Assembly: GCF_900109135.1 (NCBI RefSeq) | Contig: NZ_FNYT01000013.1 | Coordinates: 23,251-87,250 of the forward strand | Reading direction: 5' to 3' | From: Trichococcus ilyis | GTDB lineage: Bacteria > Bacillota > Bacilli > Lactobacillales > Aerococcaceae | DNA: 64,000 nt | Shown: positions 35,261 to 45,052 of the stretch, piece after piece | Position numbering within the stretch: the stretch's first letter is position 1 | Layout of the letters: each line of letters starts with the position of its first letter | Notes under the pieces: generated by a model | Told to the model about the DNA's origin: nothing | The model's database searches: none | What the model saw: the letters and a program-made list of their open reading frames with translations, nothing else | Position numbers and translations under genes: made by a program

Positions 35261-38200
35261 ATGAAAGACATAGAGAAATATTTAAAGAATACAAAAAATA
35301 TCCAGACATTATTGTCTGAAATCAACGCCGAGTTGCCGCAACTGGTTGCAGGTCTTTCCGGTTCAGGCCGCAACCTGTTGACAAGTATCCTGTATGAAGA
35401 GCTGCAGAAGCCAATCGTTGTTTTGGCACCCAACTTGCTGCAGGCGACCCAGGTTTATGAAGACATCAGTCAACTGTCTCCAGCTATCCCCGTCCATCTC
35501 TTTCCGGTTGAGGAATCGGTAGCGGCCGAACTGGCTTTTTCATCGCCCGAATACCGCAGTCAACGGGTCGAGACATTGGACTTTCTGAAGAGCGGCAGAA
35601 AAGGGATCATTGTGATTCCGGCTGCGGGATTCAAAAAAATCCTTTCCCCGGCTTCCATCTGGGAAAATCATTGCCTTGATTTTTCCAAAGGGGCAGAAGC
35701 AGATCTGGAAAGCTTGCCGGAAAAATTGGTCGCGATGGGCTATACACGCGAACGAATGGTCGCCAGACCGGGTGAGTTCAGTATCCGCGGCGGCATCATC
35801 GATATTTATGCCTTGAACGAGGAAAACCCCTTGCGGATCGAATTGTTCGATACCGAAATCGATACATTGCGTTATTTCGATGCCTACACCCAAAAGTCGG
35901 GAGAGTACATCGAAAACGCCCGGATCCTGCCGGCGCATGACACGCTTTTCCCGAAAGAGGAAGTGGCGAAGCAAGCTGATGCAGTTGCGAAAAAAGCGGA
36001 AAAAGCCATCAAAGGCATCAAACAACCAGAAGTCAAGGGAACGCTGACGAGCGTTTTCGCCGAATTGACGGAGAATATGCAGCTGGGTGAACTGAACAGG
36101 AACCCCCAATTCTATACAAGCTTGATTTATCCTGAACAGCCCACAGTGCTGGATTATATCGCAAGCGATGCCTTGCTGATTGTGGACGATTATAACCGGA
36201 TTCTCGAGGTGGAAAGAACGATCGAGAGCGAATCGGCGGAATGGAAAATGATGAAGGTGGAGGAAGGCGTCTGTCTGCCTTCGCAGGATTTCACCGCCGA
36301 TATCCGCGAAGTGATCAAAAAGTCCAAACAGCATCGCATCTATTATGCTCTGTTTCATAGGGGATTCGGGAATATGCGGTTCCATGGAGTCTATCCTTTC
36401 CAGTACCGCACACTGAACAACTTCTTCAGCCAGATGCCGCAAGTGAAACTGGAAATGGAACGGTGGCTGAAGCAGCACATGACAGTGTTCGTCGTGGTCC
36501 CTTCCGCTGAACGTGCCGAAAAAGTGCAGCGGACATTCGCTGATTTCGGTATCCACAGCTACATCAAAGGAAAGGATTCCTTTCTTGAAAACAAAGTCAA
36601 TATCCTGGTCGGCGGAATGGCCAATGGCTTTGAATTGCCGCAGGAAAAAGTGGTGTTCGTAACCGAGAAAGAACTTTTCAATAAAGTGACGAAAAAACAG
36701 CCGCACCGCCAGAAAATGACGAATGCGGAGCGGTTGAAGAGCTATACGGAACTGAATCCCGGCGATTATGTCGTCCATGTCAACCACGGGATCGGTCTGT
36801 ATACGGGCATGGAAACCATCGAGGTGGGGGGCGTCCACCAGGATTACATGTCGATCGCTTATCAGGAAGGCGCAAAATTGTTCATTCCCGTGACACAAAT
36901 CCATCTGATCCAGAAATATGTTTCTTCCGATGCCAAAACGCCGAAGATGCACAAATTGGGCGGAACGGAATGGGCGAAAACGAAAAAGAAAGTCGCCTCC
37001 AAAATCGAAGATATTGCCGATGAGTTGATCGAGCTGTATGCGAATCGTGAATCGGAAAAAGGATATGTTTACCCGCCGGATACGCCGGAGCAACTCGAAT
37101 TCGAAAATGCCTTCCCTTACACGGAAACTGATGACCAATTGCGCAGTACCGCAGAAATCAAGGCAGACATGGAGAGCAGCAAACCGATGGATCGCTTGTT
37201 GGTCGGTGACGTCGGATACGGAAAAACGGAAGTGGCGATGCGGGCGATCTTCAAGGCGGTGCAGGAGGGCAAGCAAGCCGCATTCCTCGTCCCGACGACC
37301 ATCTTGGCGCAACAACACTACGAATCATTGATGCAACGGTTCGAGGACTACCCTTTTGAAATCGGATTGCTGAGCCGTTTCCGCACGAAAAAACAGCAAG
37401 AGGAAACGTTGGACGGCATCCGTAAAGGGACGGTCGATATCGTTGTCGGCACGCATCGGATCCTATCGAAAGATGTCACTTTCGCGGATTTGGGCTTGTT
37501 GGTGGTCGATGAAGAACAGCGCTTCGGTGTGAAACACAAGGAACGCCTTAAACAACTGAAAGCCTCTGTCGATGTCCTGACGTTGACGGCGACGCCGATA
37601 CCGCGCACGCTGCACATGTCGATGCTGGGAGTCAGGGATCTGTCGGTCATCGAGACCCCGCCGGCAAACCGCTACCCGGTCCAGACCTACGTGATGGAGC
37701 AGAATTACGGAGCTGTCCGGGATGCGATCGAAAGGGAGCTGGCTCGGGGAGGACAAGCCTTTTACCTGTACAACCGAGTGGAAACGATCGAGAAGAAAGC
37801 CGAAGAAATCCGCGAGCTCGTGCCGGATGTCCGTGTCGCAGTGGCGCATGGCCAGATGACCGAAGTCCAGCTCGAGAACGTCATCATGGATTTCATCGAA
37901 GGCCGCTACGATGTGCTTGTCACCACGACCATCATCGAGACGGGCGTGGATATCCCGAACGTCAACACACTGTTCATAGAGAACGCGGACCGGATGGGCT
38001 TGTCGCAGCTGTACCAGCTGCGCGGTCGGGTTGGACGGACAAACCGGATCGCCTATGCCTATCTGATGTATCAGCCGAACAAGATCCTGAATGAGGTCAG
38101 CGAAAAAAGGCTGCAGGCCATCAAAGAATTCACGGAGCTGGGTGCAGGCTTCAAGATCGCCATGCGCGACCTGTCGATCCGTGGAGCCGGGAACCTCCTG

Positions 38201-38806
38201 GGCGCCCAACAACACGGCTTCATCGACTCGGTCGGATTCGATCTCTACTCCGAGATGCTAGGGGAGGCGGTTGCGGCTAAACGCGGCCTCAAAGCAAAAG
38301 CGAAACGTTCCATCGTCGAAATCGACTTGGGCATCGATGCCTACATCCCGGCGGAGTACATAGAGGATGAACGGCAAAAAATCGACTTCTACAAACGGAT
38401 CCAACGCATCGACAGCGTTGCGGATCATGATGAAATCGATGCGGATCTGATCGACCGCTTCGGTGATTACCCGCAAGAAGTTTCCGATCTGTTGGAAGTC
38501 GGTCTGATCAAAAATTATGCCGAGAAGAGCCAGATCGAGACGATCAAACGGCAGGGCGATACGATCGCCATCACCTATTCGCAGGAAGCGACCGTCCGCT
38601 TGCAGGGGCCCGCTGTGTTTGAAGCGCTCAGCAAAATACCTTTGAAAGCGCAGATCAGCCTGCATAATGCCCGGTTGGTGGTCAGTCTGGCGATCGGGAA
38701 ATTGCCGAACCGCCAATGGCTGAACCATTTGAACGCATTCGTCAAAGCCTGCGTTGCCGAACCGGATGAAACGAATGGGACAGCAGGAGCGGCCGATGGA
38801 AAATAA
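35261..38806 (+). CDS. mfd: Transcription-repair coupling factor
   Basis: An 1181-residue Mfd, standard length. The N-terminal UvrB-homology region covers about 1-350, a CarD-like RNA polymerase-interaction domain lies near 490-570 (LNPGDYVVHVNHGIGLYTGMETIEV), and the RecG-type translocase carries Walker A GDVGYGKTEVAMRA at about 648 and DEEQRFGVKHKE at about 749. The C-terminal TRCF domain ends at about 1150. It displaces RNA polymerase stalled at lesions and recruits UvrA. Its end overlaps the next gene by 11 bp. Confidence 0.97.
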   Translation: MKDIEKYLKNTKNIQTLLSEINAELPQLVAGLSGSGRNLLTSILYEELQKPIVVLAPNLLQATQVYEDISQLSPAIPVHLFPVEESVAAELAFSSPEYRSQRVETLDFLKSGRKGIIVIPAAGFKKILSPASIWENHCLDFSKGAEADLESLPEKLVAMGYTRERMVARPGEFSIRGGIIDIYALNEENPLRIELFDTEIDTLRYFDAYTQKSGEYIENARILPAHDTLFPKEEVAKQADAVAKKAEKAIKGIKQPEVKGTLTSVFAELTENMQLGELNRNPQFYTSLIYPEQPTVLDYIASDALLIVDDYNRILEVERTIESESAEWKMMKVEEGVCLPSQDFTADIREVIKKSKQHRIYYALFHRGFGNMRFHGVYPFQYRTLNNFFSQMPQVKLEMERWLKQHMTVFVVVPSAERAEKVQRTFADFGIHSYIKGKDSFLENKVNILVGGMANGFELPQEKVVFVTEKELFNKVTKKQPHRQKMTNAERLKSYTELNPGDYVVHVNHGIGLYTGMETIEVGGVHQDYMSIAYQEGAKLFIPVTQIHLIQKYVSSDAKTPKMHKLGGTEWAKTKKKVASKIEDIADELIELYANRESEKGYVYPPDTPEQLEFENAFPYTETDDQLRSTAEIKADMESSKPMDRLLVGDVGYGKTEVAMRAIFKAVQEGKQAAFLVPTTILAQQHYESLMQRFEDYPFEIGLLSRFRTKKQQEETLDGIRKGTVDIVVGTHRILSKDVTFADLGLLVVDEEQRFGVKHKERLKQLKASVDVLTLTATPIPRTLHMSMLGVRDLSVIETPPANRYPVQTYVMEQNYGAVRDAIERELARGGQAFYLYNRVETIEKKAEEIRELVPDVRVAVAHGQMTEVQLENVIMDFIEGRYDVLVTTTIIETGVDIPNVNTLFIENADRMGLSQLYQLRGRVGRTNRIAYAYLMYQPNKILNEVSEKRLQAIKEFTELGAGFKIAMRDLSIRGAGNLLGAQQHGFIDSVGFDLYSEMLGEAVAAKRGLKAKAKRSIVEIDLGIDAYIPAEYIEDERQKIDFYKRIQRIDSVADHDEIDADLIDRFGDYPQEVSDLLEVGLIKNYAEKSQIETIKRQGDTIAITYSQEATVRLQGPAVFEALSKIPLKAQISLHNARLVVSLAIGKLPNRQWLNHLNAFVKACVAEPDETNGTAGAADGK

Positions 38807-40418
38807 TCGCTTGAAGCAGATGATGAAAGGGGCTTTGTTGCTGTCCTTGGCCGCTTTCGTCACCAAAATACTCAGTGCGGTCTATCGCGTGCCCTTTCAG
38901 AATATGGTGGGAAATACAGGTTTCTACGTCTACCAACAGGTCTATCCGATCTACGGCATCGGCATGACGTTCGCGTTGTCCGGTTTTCCGGTTTTTCTTT
39001 CGAAGATGATAGCAGAAACGGCGGACAGCGCGACCCGCCAACGGATGATGCGGCGCAGTTTGGTCATCCTGGGGGGGTTCGGCTTCAGCCTGTTTCTGGG
39101 CATCTACGGCTTTTCGAGCCAACTGGCTCAACTGATGGGGGATCCGGACCTGAAACCGATCCTGCAGTCTGTATCCTGGATGTTTTTATGGATGCCGCTA
39201 TTGGCGACGCTGCGCGGGTATTTCCAAGGGAACTACCGCATGGAACCGACAGCCGTCTCGCAGGTTTCCGAACAATTGGTGCGTGTCGGTGCGATTCTTA
39301 TTGCGGCGTATCTGTACACGAAAACCAAGGGCGACCTGTATGTGATGGGGGCGAATGCCATGAGCGGGGCGACGATCGGTGCAGTCCTGGCAAGCTCGAT
39401 CCTGTTGGGGGCCTATCAGAATGAAAGGCGCCAAAACGCAGCGTACGCGCTTGATGGGCAGCAGCCAAGAAAGGCTGATCCTGCAGGCCAGTGGGGAATC
39501 CTGGTCCGGCGCTATGCTACGGAAGGGATGACGATCTGTCTCCTGAGCGCTATCCTCGTCCTGTTCCAGCTGATCGATTCGTTCACGCTTTATAACGGCC
39601 TGTTGGACGGCGGTGCAGCCAGCGATTTGGCAAAAAATGTCAAAGGGGTCTATGACCGCGGCCAGCCGCTGGTCCAATTGGGCATGGTCGTAGGGACCGG
39701 TTTTTCAGCCAGCTTCATTCCGCTGATGAGCCAAGCGCATGCGCAAGGGCGCCAACAGGAATTTGTCCGTTCCGCCGTCTCATTGTTGCGGATGACAAGC
39801 GTCTTTTCGGCGGCTGCGGTGACGGGATTGCTGGCCATTCTGCCGAACGTCAACAACATGCTCTTCGGGGACCGGGAGGGCATCGCGGTTCTGTCCGTGT
39901 ATATCTTGGCCATCTTTGCGGCTTCGGTGATGACCGCCTATCAGTCCATCCTGCAGAGTTTGGGCCGATATAAAATTTCTTTGGCAGCTTTGGCTGTAGC
40001 TCTTGCGGTCAAGTTTTGCGGCAATCTGCTGTTGGTGAAAACATTGGGTACGATGGGGGCGAGCATCGCCTTGATTGCCGGCTTGGGCGCCATGTTGCTG
40101 TTGCTTTGGCTGCAAAGCGAACGCGCCTTGAGGGACGTTTGGTTCGCGGATAAATTCCTGTTGAAGCTGATGATCGGCTGCGTTGTGCTGTTCGTAACGG
40201 CAGGGTCGCTCCGGATCGGTCTGGAAAGGTATGTTTTCATGGCTGGCGGCCGGCTGGCGGATTCCGCGATTGCGGCAGTGACGGTTTGCGCGGGTGTAGC
40301 TGTATTTTTATGGTATATTCTAAAAGCGAAGCTCTTTACTTTAAGGGAGTGGATCAGTATTCCGTTCGGGAAAAAATTGCTGCGCAAATTGCCGGACAGA
40401 ACGAGGGGCTTAAAATAG
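38796..40418 (+). CDS. MOP-superfamily polysaccharide/lipid flippase (YabM/SpoVB/MurJ-like)
   Basis: The ATG at 38796 after GGAG gives 540 residues; a longer frame lies within mfd. Fourteen or so hydrophobic helices are predicted by eye, starting MKGALLLSLAAFVTKILSAVYRVPFQNMVG, the typical start of this polysaccharide biosynthesis protein family. In Bacillus the equivalent gene (yabM) sits at the same place after mfd. It probably flips an undecaprenyl-linked precursor; whether that is lipid II (MurJ role) is open. Confidence 0.88.
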   Translation: MENNRLKQMMKGALLLSLAAFVTKILSAVYRVPFQNMVGNTGFYVYQQVYPIYGIGMTFALSGFPVFLSKMIAETADSATRQRMMRRSLVILGGFGFSLFLGIYGFSSQLAQLMGDPDLKPILQSVSWMFLWMPLLATLRGYFQGNYRMEPTAVSQVSEQLVRVGAILIAAYLYTKTKGDLYVMGANAMSGATIGAVLASSILLGAYQNERRQNAAYALDGQQPRKADPAGQWGILVRRYATEGMTICLLSAILVLFQLIDSFTLYNGLLDGGAASDLAKNVKGVYDRGQPLVQLGMVVGTGFSASFIPLMSQAHAQGRQQEFVRSAVSLLRMTSVFSAAAVTGLLAILPNVNNMLFGDREGIAVLSVYILAIFAASVMTAYQSILQSLGRYKISLAALAVALAVKFCGNLLLVKTLGTMGASIALIAGLGAMLLLLWLQSERALRDVWFADKFLLKLMIGCVVLFVTAGSLRIGLERYVFMAGGRLADSAIAAVTVCAGVAVFLWYILKAKLFTLREWISIPFGKKLLRKLPDRTRGLK

Positions 40419-40445
40419 GCAAGACCTAAAGAAGGGGATGGATTT

Positions 40446-41504
40446 ATGGGTAAAATTCAAATAATGGGGCTCGGAGCCGGCGACTTGGAGCAATTGCCTT
40501 ACGGCATATACAGCAAGCTGCTGGCGGCTGAATTTGTCCATCTGCGGACCAAAGAGCATCCGGTCGTCGAAAATCTGCAGGCTGCCGGGGTGCGCTTCGA
40601 AAGTTTCGATGCTGTGTACGAGTCCAAGGATAAGTTTGAGGACGTCTACCGTCAAATCGCGGATTATTTGCTGGAAAAGGCAAAGACGCAGGACCTGATT
40701 TATGCTGTTCCTGGACACCCGTTGGTAGCGGAGGATTCCGTAAAGTATCTGCTGCAGAACCAGGCGGGGATTGAAGTGGAGCTGGTCGGCGGCAAGAGTT
40801 TCATCGATGATTTCTTTCAGGCGGTGGCCATCGATCCGATTGAGGGGTTCCAGTTGTTGGACGGCCTGACCTTTCACCAGGATCAGCTGAGCTTAGGCAA
40901 CCATCTGATCGTCATGCAAGTGTTCAATGAATTTGTGGCCAGCGATGTGAAGCTGAAACTGATGGAGAAGTATCCGGATGAGCATCAGGTGGCGCTGGTC
41001 GATGCAGCAGGTACGAAGCTCCAGAAAGTAACTTGGTGCCCGCTGTATGAGATGGACAGGCTTGAAGGTGTGCATAATTTGCTTTCCTTGTATGTGCCGC
41101 CTCTGCAGACGGATGAGCGCACCAGAAGCTTTGAACTGACCCAAGCCTACATGGATGCGATTGTGGACAAGGATGTGTGGGTGCAATCCCAGACGCACGA
41201 AAGCTTGTTGCCTTATCTGAAGGAAGAATGCGAAGAAGTCGCCGAAGCGATCCAGAACGACGATATCGATAACTTGATCGAGGAGTTGGGTGATATTCTG
41301 CTGCAAGTTTTCTATCACGCTTCATTCGGCGAGCGGGAAGGCTTTTTCACGCTGGAGGATATCCTGGAAACCTTGAACAAAAAAATGCGCAGACGCCATC
41401 CCCATGTTTTTGATGGGGTGAAGGCCGATACGATCGAAGAAATCGATAAAATGTGGCAAGCCATAAAAGCAAAAGAAAAGGGGAATTCCAATGAGACTAG
41501 ATAA
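40446..41504 (+). CDS. YabN-like fusion of tetrapyrrole-methylase-type domain and MazG
   Basis: 352 residues. The N-terminal about 220 residues resemble the SAM-dependent tetrapyrrole methylase fold ([22 protein letters not shown], then [16 protein letters not shown]), and the C-terminal part is one MazG NTP-pyrophosphohydrolase domain ([25 protein letters not shown]...[17 protein letters not shown], with the EExxE and ExxD acidic metal-binding helices). Bacillus YabN is near 490 residues with a longer MazG part, so this version is shortened. MazG domains remove aberrant NTPs. It overlaps rqcP by 14 bp. Confidence 0.88.
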   Translation: MGKIQIMGLGAGDLEQLPYGIYSKLLAAEFVHLRTKEHPVVENLQAAGVRFESFDAVYESKDKFEDVYRQIADYLLEKAKTQDLIYAVPGHPLVAEDSVKYLLQNQAGIEVELVGGKSFIDDFFQAVAIDPIEGFQLLDGLTFHQDQLSLGNHLIVMQVFNEFVASDVKLKLMEKYPDEHQVALVDAAGTKLQKVTWCPLYEMDRLEGVHNLLSLYVPPLQTDERTRSFELTQAYMDAIVDKDVWVQSQTHESLLPYLKEECEEVAEAIQNDDIDNLIEELGDILLQVFYHASFGEREGFFTLEDILETLNKKMRRRHPHVFDGVKADTIEEIDKMWQAIKAKEKGNSNETR

Positions 41505-41769
41505 ATTTTTGAAAGTATCCCGCTTGATCAAGCGCAGATCGGTCGCCAAAGAAGTGGCGGATAAAGGCCGTATCCTGATAAACGGGAAACAAGCCAAATC
41601 AAGCTCAACCGTCAAGGTGGGCGATGAAATGACGCTGCAATTCGGCAACAAGACGGTTGTCGTGCGCGTCGATAAAATTGTGGAAACGACCAAAAAAGAT
41701 GAAGCGCAGGAAATGTATACACTCATCAGCGAGACGGTCGCGCCCCGGACGGAAGAAAATCGTTTCTGA
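41491..41769 (+). CDS. rqcP: S4-domain ribosome-quality-control factor (YabO/Hsp15-like)
   Basis: 92 residues consisting of one S4 RNA-binding domain: [45 protein letters not shown]. In Bacillus the protein (RqcP, formerly YabO) binds 50S subunits carrying nascent chains and works with RqcH to add alanine tails. The gene overlaps the end of the mazG-type gene, so the two are coupled. Confidence 0.93.
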   Translation: MRLDKFLKVSRLIKRRSVAKEVADKGRILINGKQAKSSSTVKVGDEMTLQFGNKTVVVRVDKIVETTKKDEAQEMYTLISETVAPRTEENRF

Positions 41770-41784
41770 GGCTGTGAAATGCCA

Positions 41785-41813
41785 TGGACAATCCGCGCCG
41801 TTTCTTCTATACT
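41785..41813 (+). promoter_or_regulatory. Promoter of divIC
   Basis: TGGACA (41785-41790), 17 bp, TATACT (41808-41813). Confidence 0.7.
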
Positions 41814-41883
41814 TTTACATGAGCAGAGGTGCAAAAGGATTTTGAGATAACGGGATTGGGGAAGTTCTCAAGGAGGCGATCAG

Positions 41884-42318
41884 GTGAAGGAAAAGACGAA
41901 AAAACATTCTGCCGACAACGTAACCGTGATGCAAAATGATTTTACGAAGGCGCAGCATAGCCAGAAACGTATATTTCAACGGGAAAAGAAAGCCCATATG
42001 CGAAGATTGTCCCTGATTTTTTTCGTCGGTGCTGCCCTGATTGTGCCTTGCCTGTGGAAAACGGTGGGCAATTGGCTTGAAATCAACAGGTTGGATGACG
42101 CCATCGCTTTGGCCCGGACCGAGAAAAAGCAGGCGGAGGATAAAAATACGCAATTGGCCTATGAAGTCAAATTATTGCAGGATGAGGAATACATCGCCAA
42201 ATTGGCGCGAAGCAAATATTATTTGAGCAAAGATGGAGAGGTCATCTTCAGTTTGCCTGAGGATAATGAGACGAAAATGGCCGAGAAACAAGGAAATGCA
42301 ACCGATTCGGATTCATGA
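41884..42318 (+). CDS. divIC: Cell-division protein DivIC/FtsB
   Basis: A 144-residue bitopic membrane protein starting at GTG after AAGGAGG. A basic cytosolic N-terminus of about 45 residues precedes one transmembrane segment (LSLIFFVGAALIVPCLW, about 42-58), then an extracellular coiled coil (DDAIALARTEKKQAEDKNTQLAYEVKLLQDEEYIAKLAR), the DivIC/FtsB pattern. It pairs with FtsL and DivIB at the septum. Confidence 0.92.
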   Translation: MKEKTKKHSADNVTVMQNDFTKAQHSQKRIFQREKKAHMRRLSLIFFVGAALIVPCLWKTVGNWLEINRLDDAIALARTEKKQAEDKNTQLAYEVKLLQDEEYIAKLARSKYYLSKDGEVIFSLPEDNETKMAEKQGNATDSDS

Positions 42319-42361
42319 GCCCGCTGATGGATAAAGATTCTATTTTTTTCTGCATGATCCG

Positions 42362-42370
42362 TGTTATAAT
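42362..42370 (+). promoter_or_regulatory. Extended -10 promoter of the S1-domain gene
   Basis: TGT followed by TATAAT; the -35 region is only T-rich. Confidence 0.5.
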
Positions 42371-42405
42371 TAGTTGAGCAAAAATGAAGGAGGAACTTTT
42401 TTTTT

Positions 42406-42885
42406 ATGTCGATTGAAGTTGGGAATAAAGTATCAGGAAAAGTTACAGGAATTACAAATTTTGGTGCATTCATTGATTTAGGTGGCGGTAAGACAGGATT
42501 AGTTCATATTAGTGAAATTTCTGATACTTTTGTAAAGGAAATCAAAGATGTTTTGAAGGTTGGCGATGAAGTTACCGTTAAGGTGATGTCGATTGCAGAT
42601 GACGGAAAGATCGGATTATCCATCCGTAAAGCTGTGGACAAGCCAGCAGGGGAAGTTTCCAGACCTCAACGAGAAAGTAGACCTTATCAAAAAAGTTCAG
42701 CTCCTCGTCCGGAAGGCTCTTTTTCCAAAGGCAGAAAAGAATTCTCCGGCCATCAGGACAAAAGCCCTAAAAACGATTTCGATTCGTTGATGAGCAGCTT
42801 CCTGAAGGACAGCGAAGACCGTCTGACTTCCATCAAGCGCAATACGGAAGGCAAACGCGGCGGCCGTGGCGGCAGACGCGGATAG
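42406..42885 (+). CDS. S1-domain RNA-binding protein (YabR-like)
   Basis: 159 residues: an S1 domain at about 1-75 (VGNKVSGKVTGITNFGAFIDLGGGKTGLVHISEIS) followed by a Lys/Arg/Ser-rich, probably disordered tail that ends in a Gly/Arg-rich stretch (GKRGGRGGRRG). The same gene follows divIC in Bacillus (yabR). It likely binds RNA or ribosomes; the exact task is unknown. Confidence 0.9.
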   Translation: MSIEVGNKVSGKVTGITNFGAFIDLGGGKTGLVHISEISDTFVKEIKDVLKVGDEVTVKVMSIADDGKIGLSIRKAVDKPAGEVSRPQRESRPYQKSSAPRPEGSFSKGRKEFSGHQDKSPKNDFDSLMSSFLKDSEDRLTSIKRNTEGKRGGRGGRRG

Positions 42886-42900
42886 ATAACAGTGATTTCT

Positions 42901-42954
42901 AGAGGATGGGCAAAAGGGAAACCGATTGTCGCACCCTCTTTTTTGCTTTAGGAA
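42901..42954 (+). terminator. Possible terminator after the S1-domain gene
   Basis: AGAGG and CCTCT frame an imperfect stem and a long loop, followed by TTTTTT. Weak. Confidence 0.45.
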
Positions 42955-42974
42955 GAAAAGAGAGCAGGGATGTT

Positions 42975-44372
42975 ATGCAGGAGTATATGCTGCGCTTATG
43001 CAAAGAGGTGGAACGACACCGATTGTGGGACAACCAAAGTCGATTGCTCGTGGCGGTATCCGGGGGCGCCGATTCCATGGCGTTGTTGGGGCTCATTCAA
43101 CGGATGCCGGTGGAATGGCGCCCGCAATTTGCGGTTGTGCACATCCATCACCATCTCAGAGAAGAGTCGGATGAAGAATTCTGGATGGTCCAAAACTACT
43201 GCCGGAGCCAGGGGATTCCTTTCTTTGCCAAGCACTGGCCAAAGGAAAACCACCCGCAATCCAACCTGGAAATGGCAGCAAGGGAATTCCGCTATGCTTT
43301 TTTTGCCGAAATGATGGCAGCATGGCCGGCTACCTGTCTCGCGACCGCCCATCACGCTGATGATCAGCTGGAGACGATCCTGATGCGTCTGGTGAGGGGA
43401 AGCACACTCCAAGGCATCTCCGGAATCGCCGCAGCGCGTGCTTTCGGGAGCGGGCAACTGGTTCGCCCGCTGTTGCCCTTCCAAAAACAGGAGCTCTACC
43501 GGATCTGCGCAATCGCCGGAATCCCGTATCGGGAAGACAGCTCCAATGCCGAATTGATTTTCACACGGAACAGATTCCGCAACAGCGTCATCCCGTTGCT
43601 CAAAGCGGAGAATAACCAAGCATCCAGGCATTTCGGGGAATTTTCGGATGATCTCCAAGATGTCCTGAAAACTGTCCAACCGATTGTGGCGCAGACGTTC
43701 CGCCGCTTGTTCACAAAAGCCGAAGCACAATGGATTCTTGATTTGGACGCATGGAAAGCATGCGAGCCTTCCCTGCAGCGCCTTGTGCTCAGCCATTTTG
43801 TGACTGAGCAGCTTATAGAGACTGGCCATGACTTTCGCAGGAGCCAGATCGGTGCCGTCCTGGACCTTATCGAAAATCCGGCCCCCCAAAAGCAAATATC
43901 TTTGGCTGGAGGGTGGCAGGCCAGAAAAAGGTATGATAAACTTGTTTTCTTATCCCCTGATTCCGCCAGCAGCGATTTTTTTGATTTTTCGGAAAAATTG
44001 GAGCTAAATAGATGGGTAAGCTTGCCATCTCATGGTAGAATAGGATTATTTCATGGAGATAATGCGTTTTCAAAGGATTTGCCTGAGGGGGCTGTAATCG
44101 TCGGGATCTCGGACGCTGGAACCCTGCTGCCGCTGACTGTGCGCTCGCGCCGGTCGGGTGACAAAATATCGTTGAACAAGGAACAGCCCTTCACAAAAAA
44201 AGTGAGCCGGCTTTTTGTGGATAAGAAGATTCCGGCTGAAGAGAGAAAAGAAGCTGTTATCGTCACTGATGGCGAGGGACGTATTTTATGGATACCGGGC
44301 TATGCCCAGTCCGTCTGGCTGTCGGAAGATGATAAAGAAAAAACGTGTTTTAGATTGATTTACATTAAATAA
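42975..44372 (+). CDS. tilS: tRNA(Ile)-lysidine synthetase
   Basis: The ATG at 42975, after an AGGGA, gives 465 residues. The PP-loop ATPase motif is AVSGGADSMALL near residue 26-37, with LATAHHADDQLETILMRLVRGS near 125; a substrate-binding and TilS C-terminal domain follow from about 350 (LTVRSRRSGDKISL). It makes lysidine at the CAU anticodon so tRNA-Ile reads AUA. It is followed by hpt and ftsH, the usual Bacilli order. Confidence 0.94.
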   Translation: MQEYMLRLCKEVERHRLWDNQSRLLVAVSGGADSMALLGLIQRMPVEWRPQFAVVHIHHHLREESDEEFWMVQNYCRSQGIPFFAKHWPKENHPQSNLEMAAREFRYAFFAEMMAAWPATCLATAHHADDQLETILMRLVRGSTLQGISGIAAARAFGSGQLVRPLLPFQKQELYRICAIAGIPYREDSSNAELIFTRNRFRNSVIPLLKAENNQASRHFGEFSDDLQDVLKTVQPIVAQTFRRLFTKAEAQWILDLDAWKACEPSLQRLVLSHFVTEQLIETGHDFRRSQIGAVLDLIENPAPQKQISLAGGWQARKRYDKLVFLSPDSASSDFFDFSEKLELNRWVSLPSHGRIGLFHGDNAFSKDLPEGAVIVGISDAGTLLPLTVRSRRSGDKISLNKEQPFTKKVSRLFVDKKIPAEERKEAVIVTDGEGRILWIPGYAQSVWLSEDDKEKTCFRLIYIK

Positions 44373-44390
44373 ATTTTTGAGGTGAAAGAA

Positions 44391-44930
44391 ATGTTACATC
44401 CTGATATCAAGGAAGTATTGTACAGTGAAGAAGAAATCAGCGCAGTAGTCAAAGACTTGGGCGCGCAATTGACGAAAGAATATAAAGGGAAAAATCCATT
44501 GGTGATCGGAGTGCTGAAAGGTGCCGTCATGTTCATGACCGACTTGTCGCGCGCGATGGACTGCGACCTGGAATTGGATTTCATGGACGTCTCCAGTTAC
44601 GGAGCCGGAATGGAATCAAGCGGAGACGTCAAGATCCTGAAAGATTTGGATACATCGGTGGACGGACGTGACCTCTTGATTGTAGAGGACATCATCGACA
44701 CGGGACGGACGCTGAGCTATCTGATCGACATCTTCAAATACCGCAAAGCCAAATCCATCAAGGTAGTCACTCTGATGGACAAAAAAGAGCGCCGCGTCGT
44801 TGATTTGGAAGCGGATTACATCGGGATCAACGTTCCGAACGAGTTCGTCGTAGGTTACGGATTGGACTTCAATGAAAAGTACCGAAATCTCCCTTATATC
44901 GGCATTCTGAAAAGCGAAGTTTACGAGTAA
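44391..44930 (+). CDS. hpt: Hypoxanthine-guanine phosphoribosyltransferase
   Basis: The ATG at 44391 follows GAGGTG; an in-frame GTG nine bases upstream overlaps that site. The 179-residue salvage enzyme has the PRPP-binding loop [17 protein letters not shown] near 94-110 and the substrate segment [24 protein letters not shown] at the C-terminus. It converts hypoxanthine and guanine to IMP and GMP. Confidence 0.95.
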   Translation: MLHPDIKEVLYSEEEISAVVKDLGAQLTKEYKGKNPLVIGVLKGAVMFMTDLSRAMDCDLELDFMDVSSYGAGMESSGDVKILKDLDTSVDGRDLLIVEDIIDTGRTLSYLIDIFKYRKAKSIKVVTLMDKKERRVVDLEADYIGINVPNEFVVGYGLDFNEKYRNLPYIGILKSEVYE

Positions 44931-44956
44931 AATCATTCGTTAAAATTGGTCAGATA

Positions 44957-44965
44957 TGGTATGAT
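44957..44965 (+). promoter_or_regulatory. Extended -10 promoter of ftsH
   Basis: TGG-TATGAT about 90 bp before ftsH; the -35 is poor. Confidence 0.5.
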
Positions 44966-45052
44966 TAGTTGGATACCAGTATATTGTACAAACAAAAAAG
45001 ATGAGACGTAAGATAAAGTCTGCGAAGAACGATATCTGACGAGGAGGTTCTA

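Noticed and set aside
35540..37318. 592-codon minus-strand frame inside mfd
   Set aside because: Same artefact: antisense to conserved Mfd domains, with low-complexity His/Phe/Arg-rich translation.
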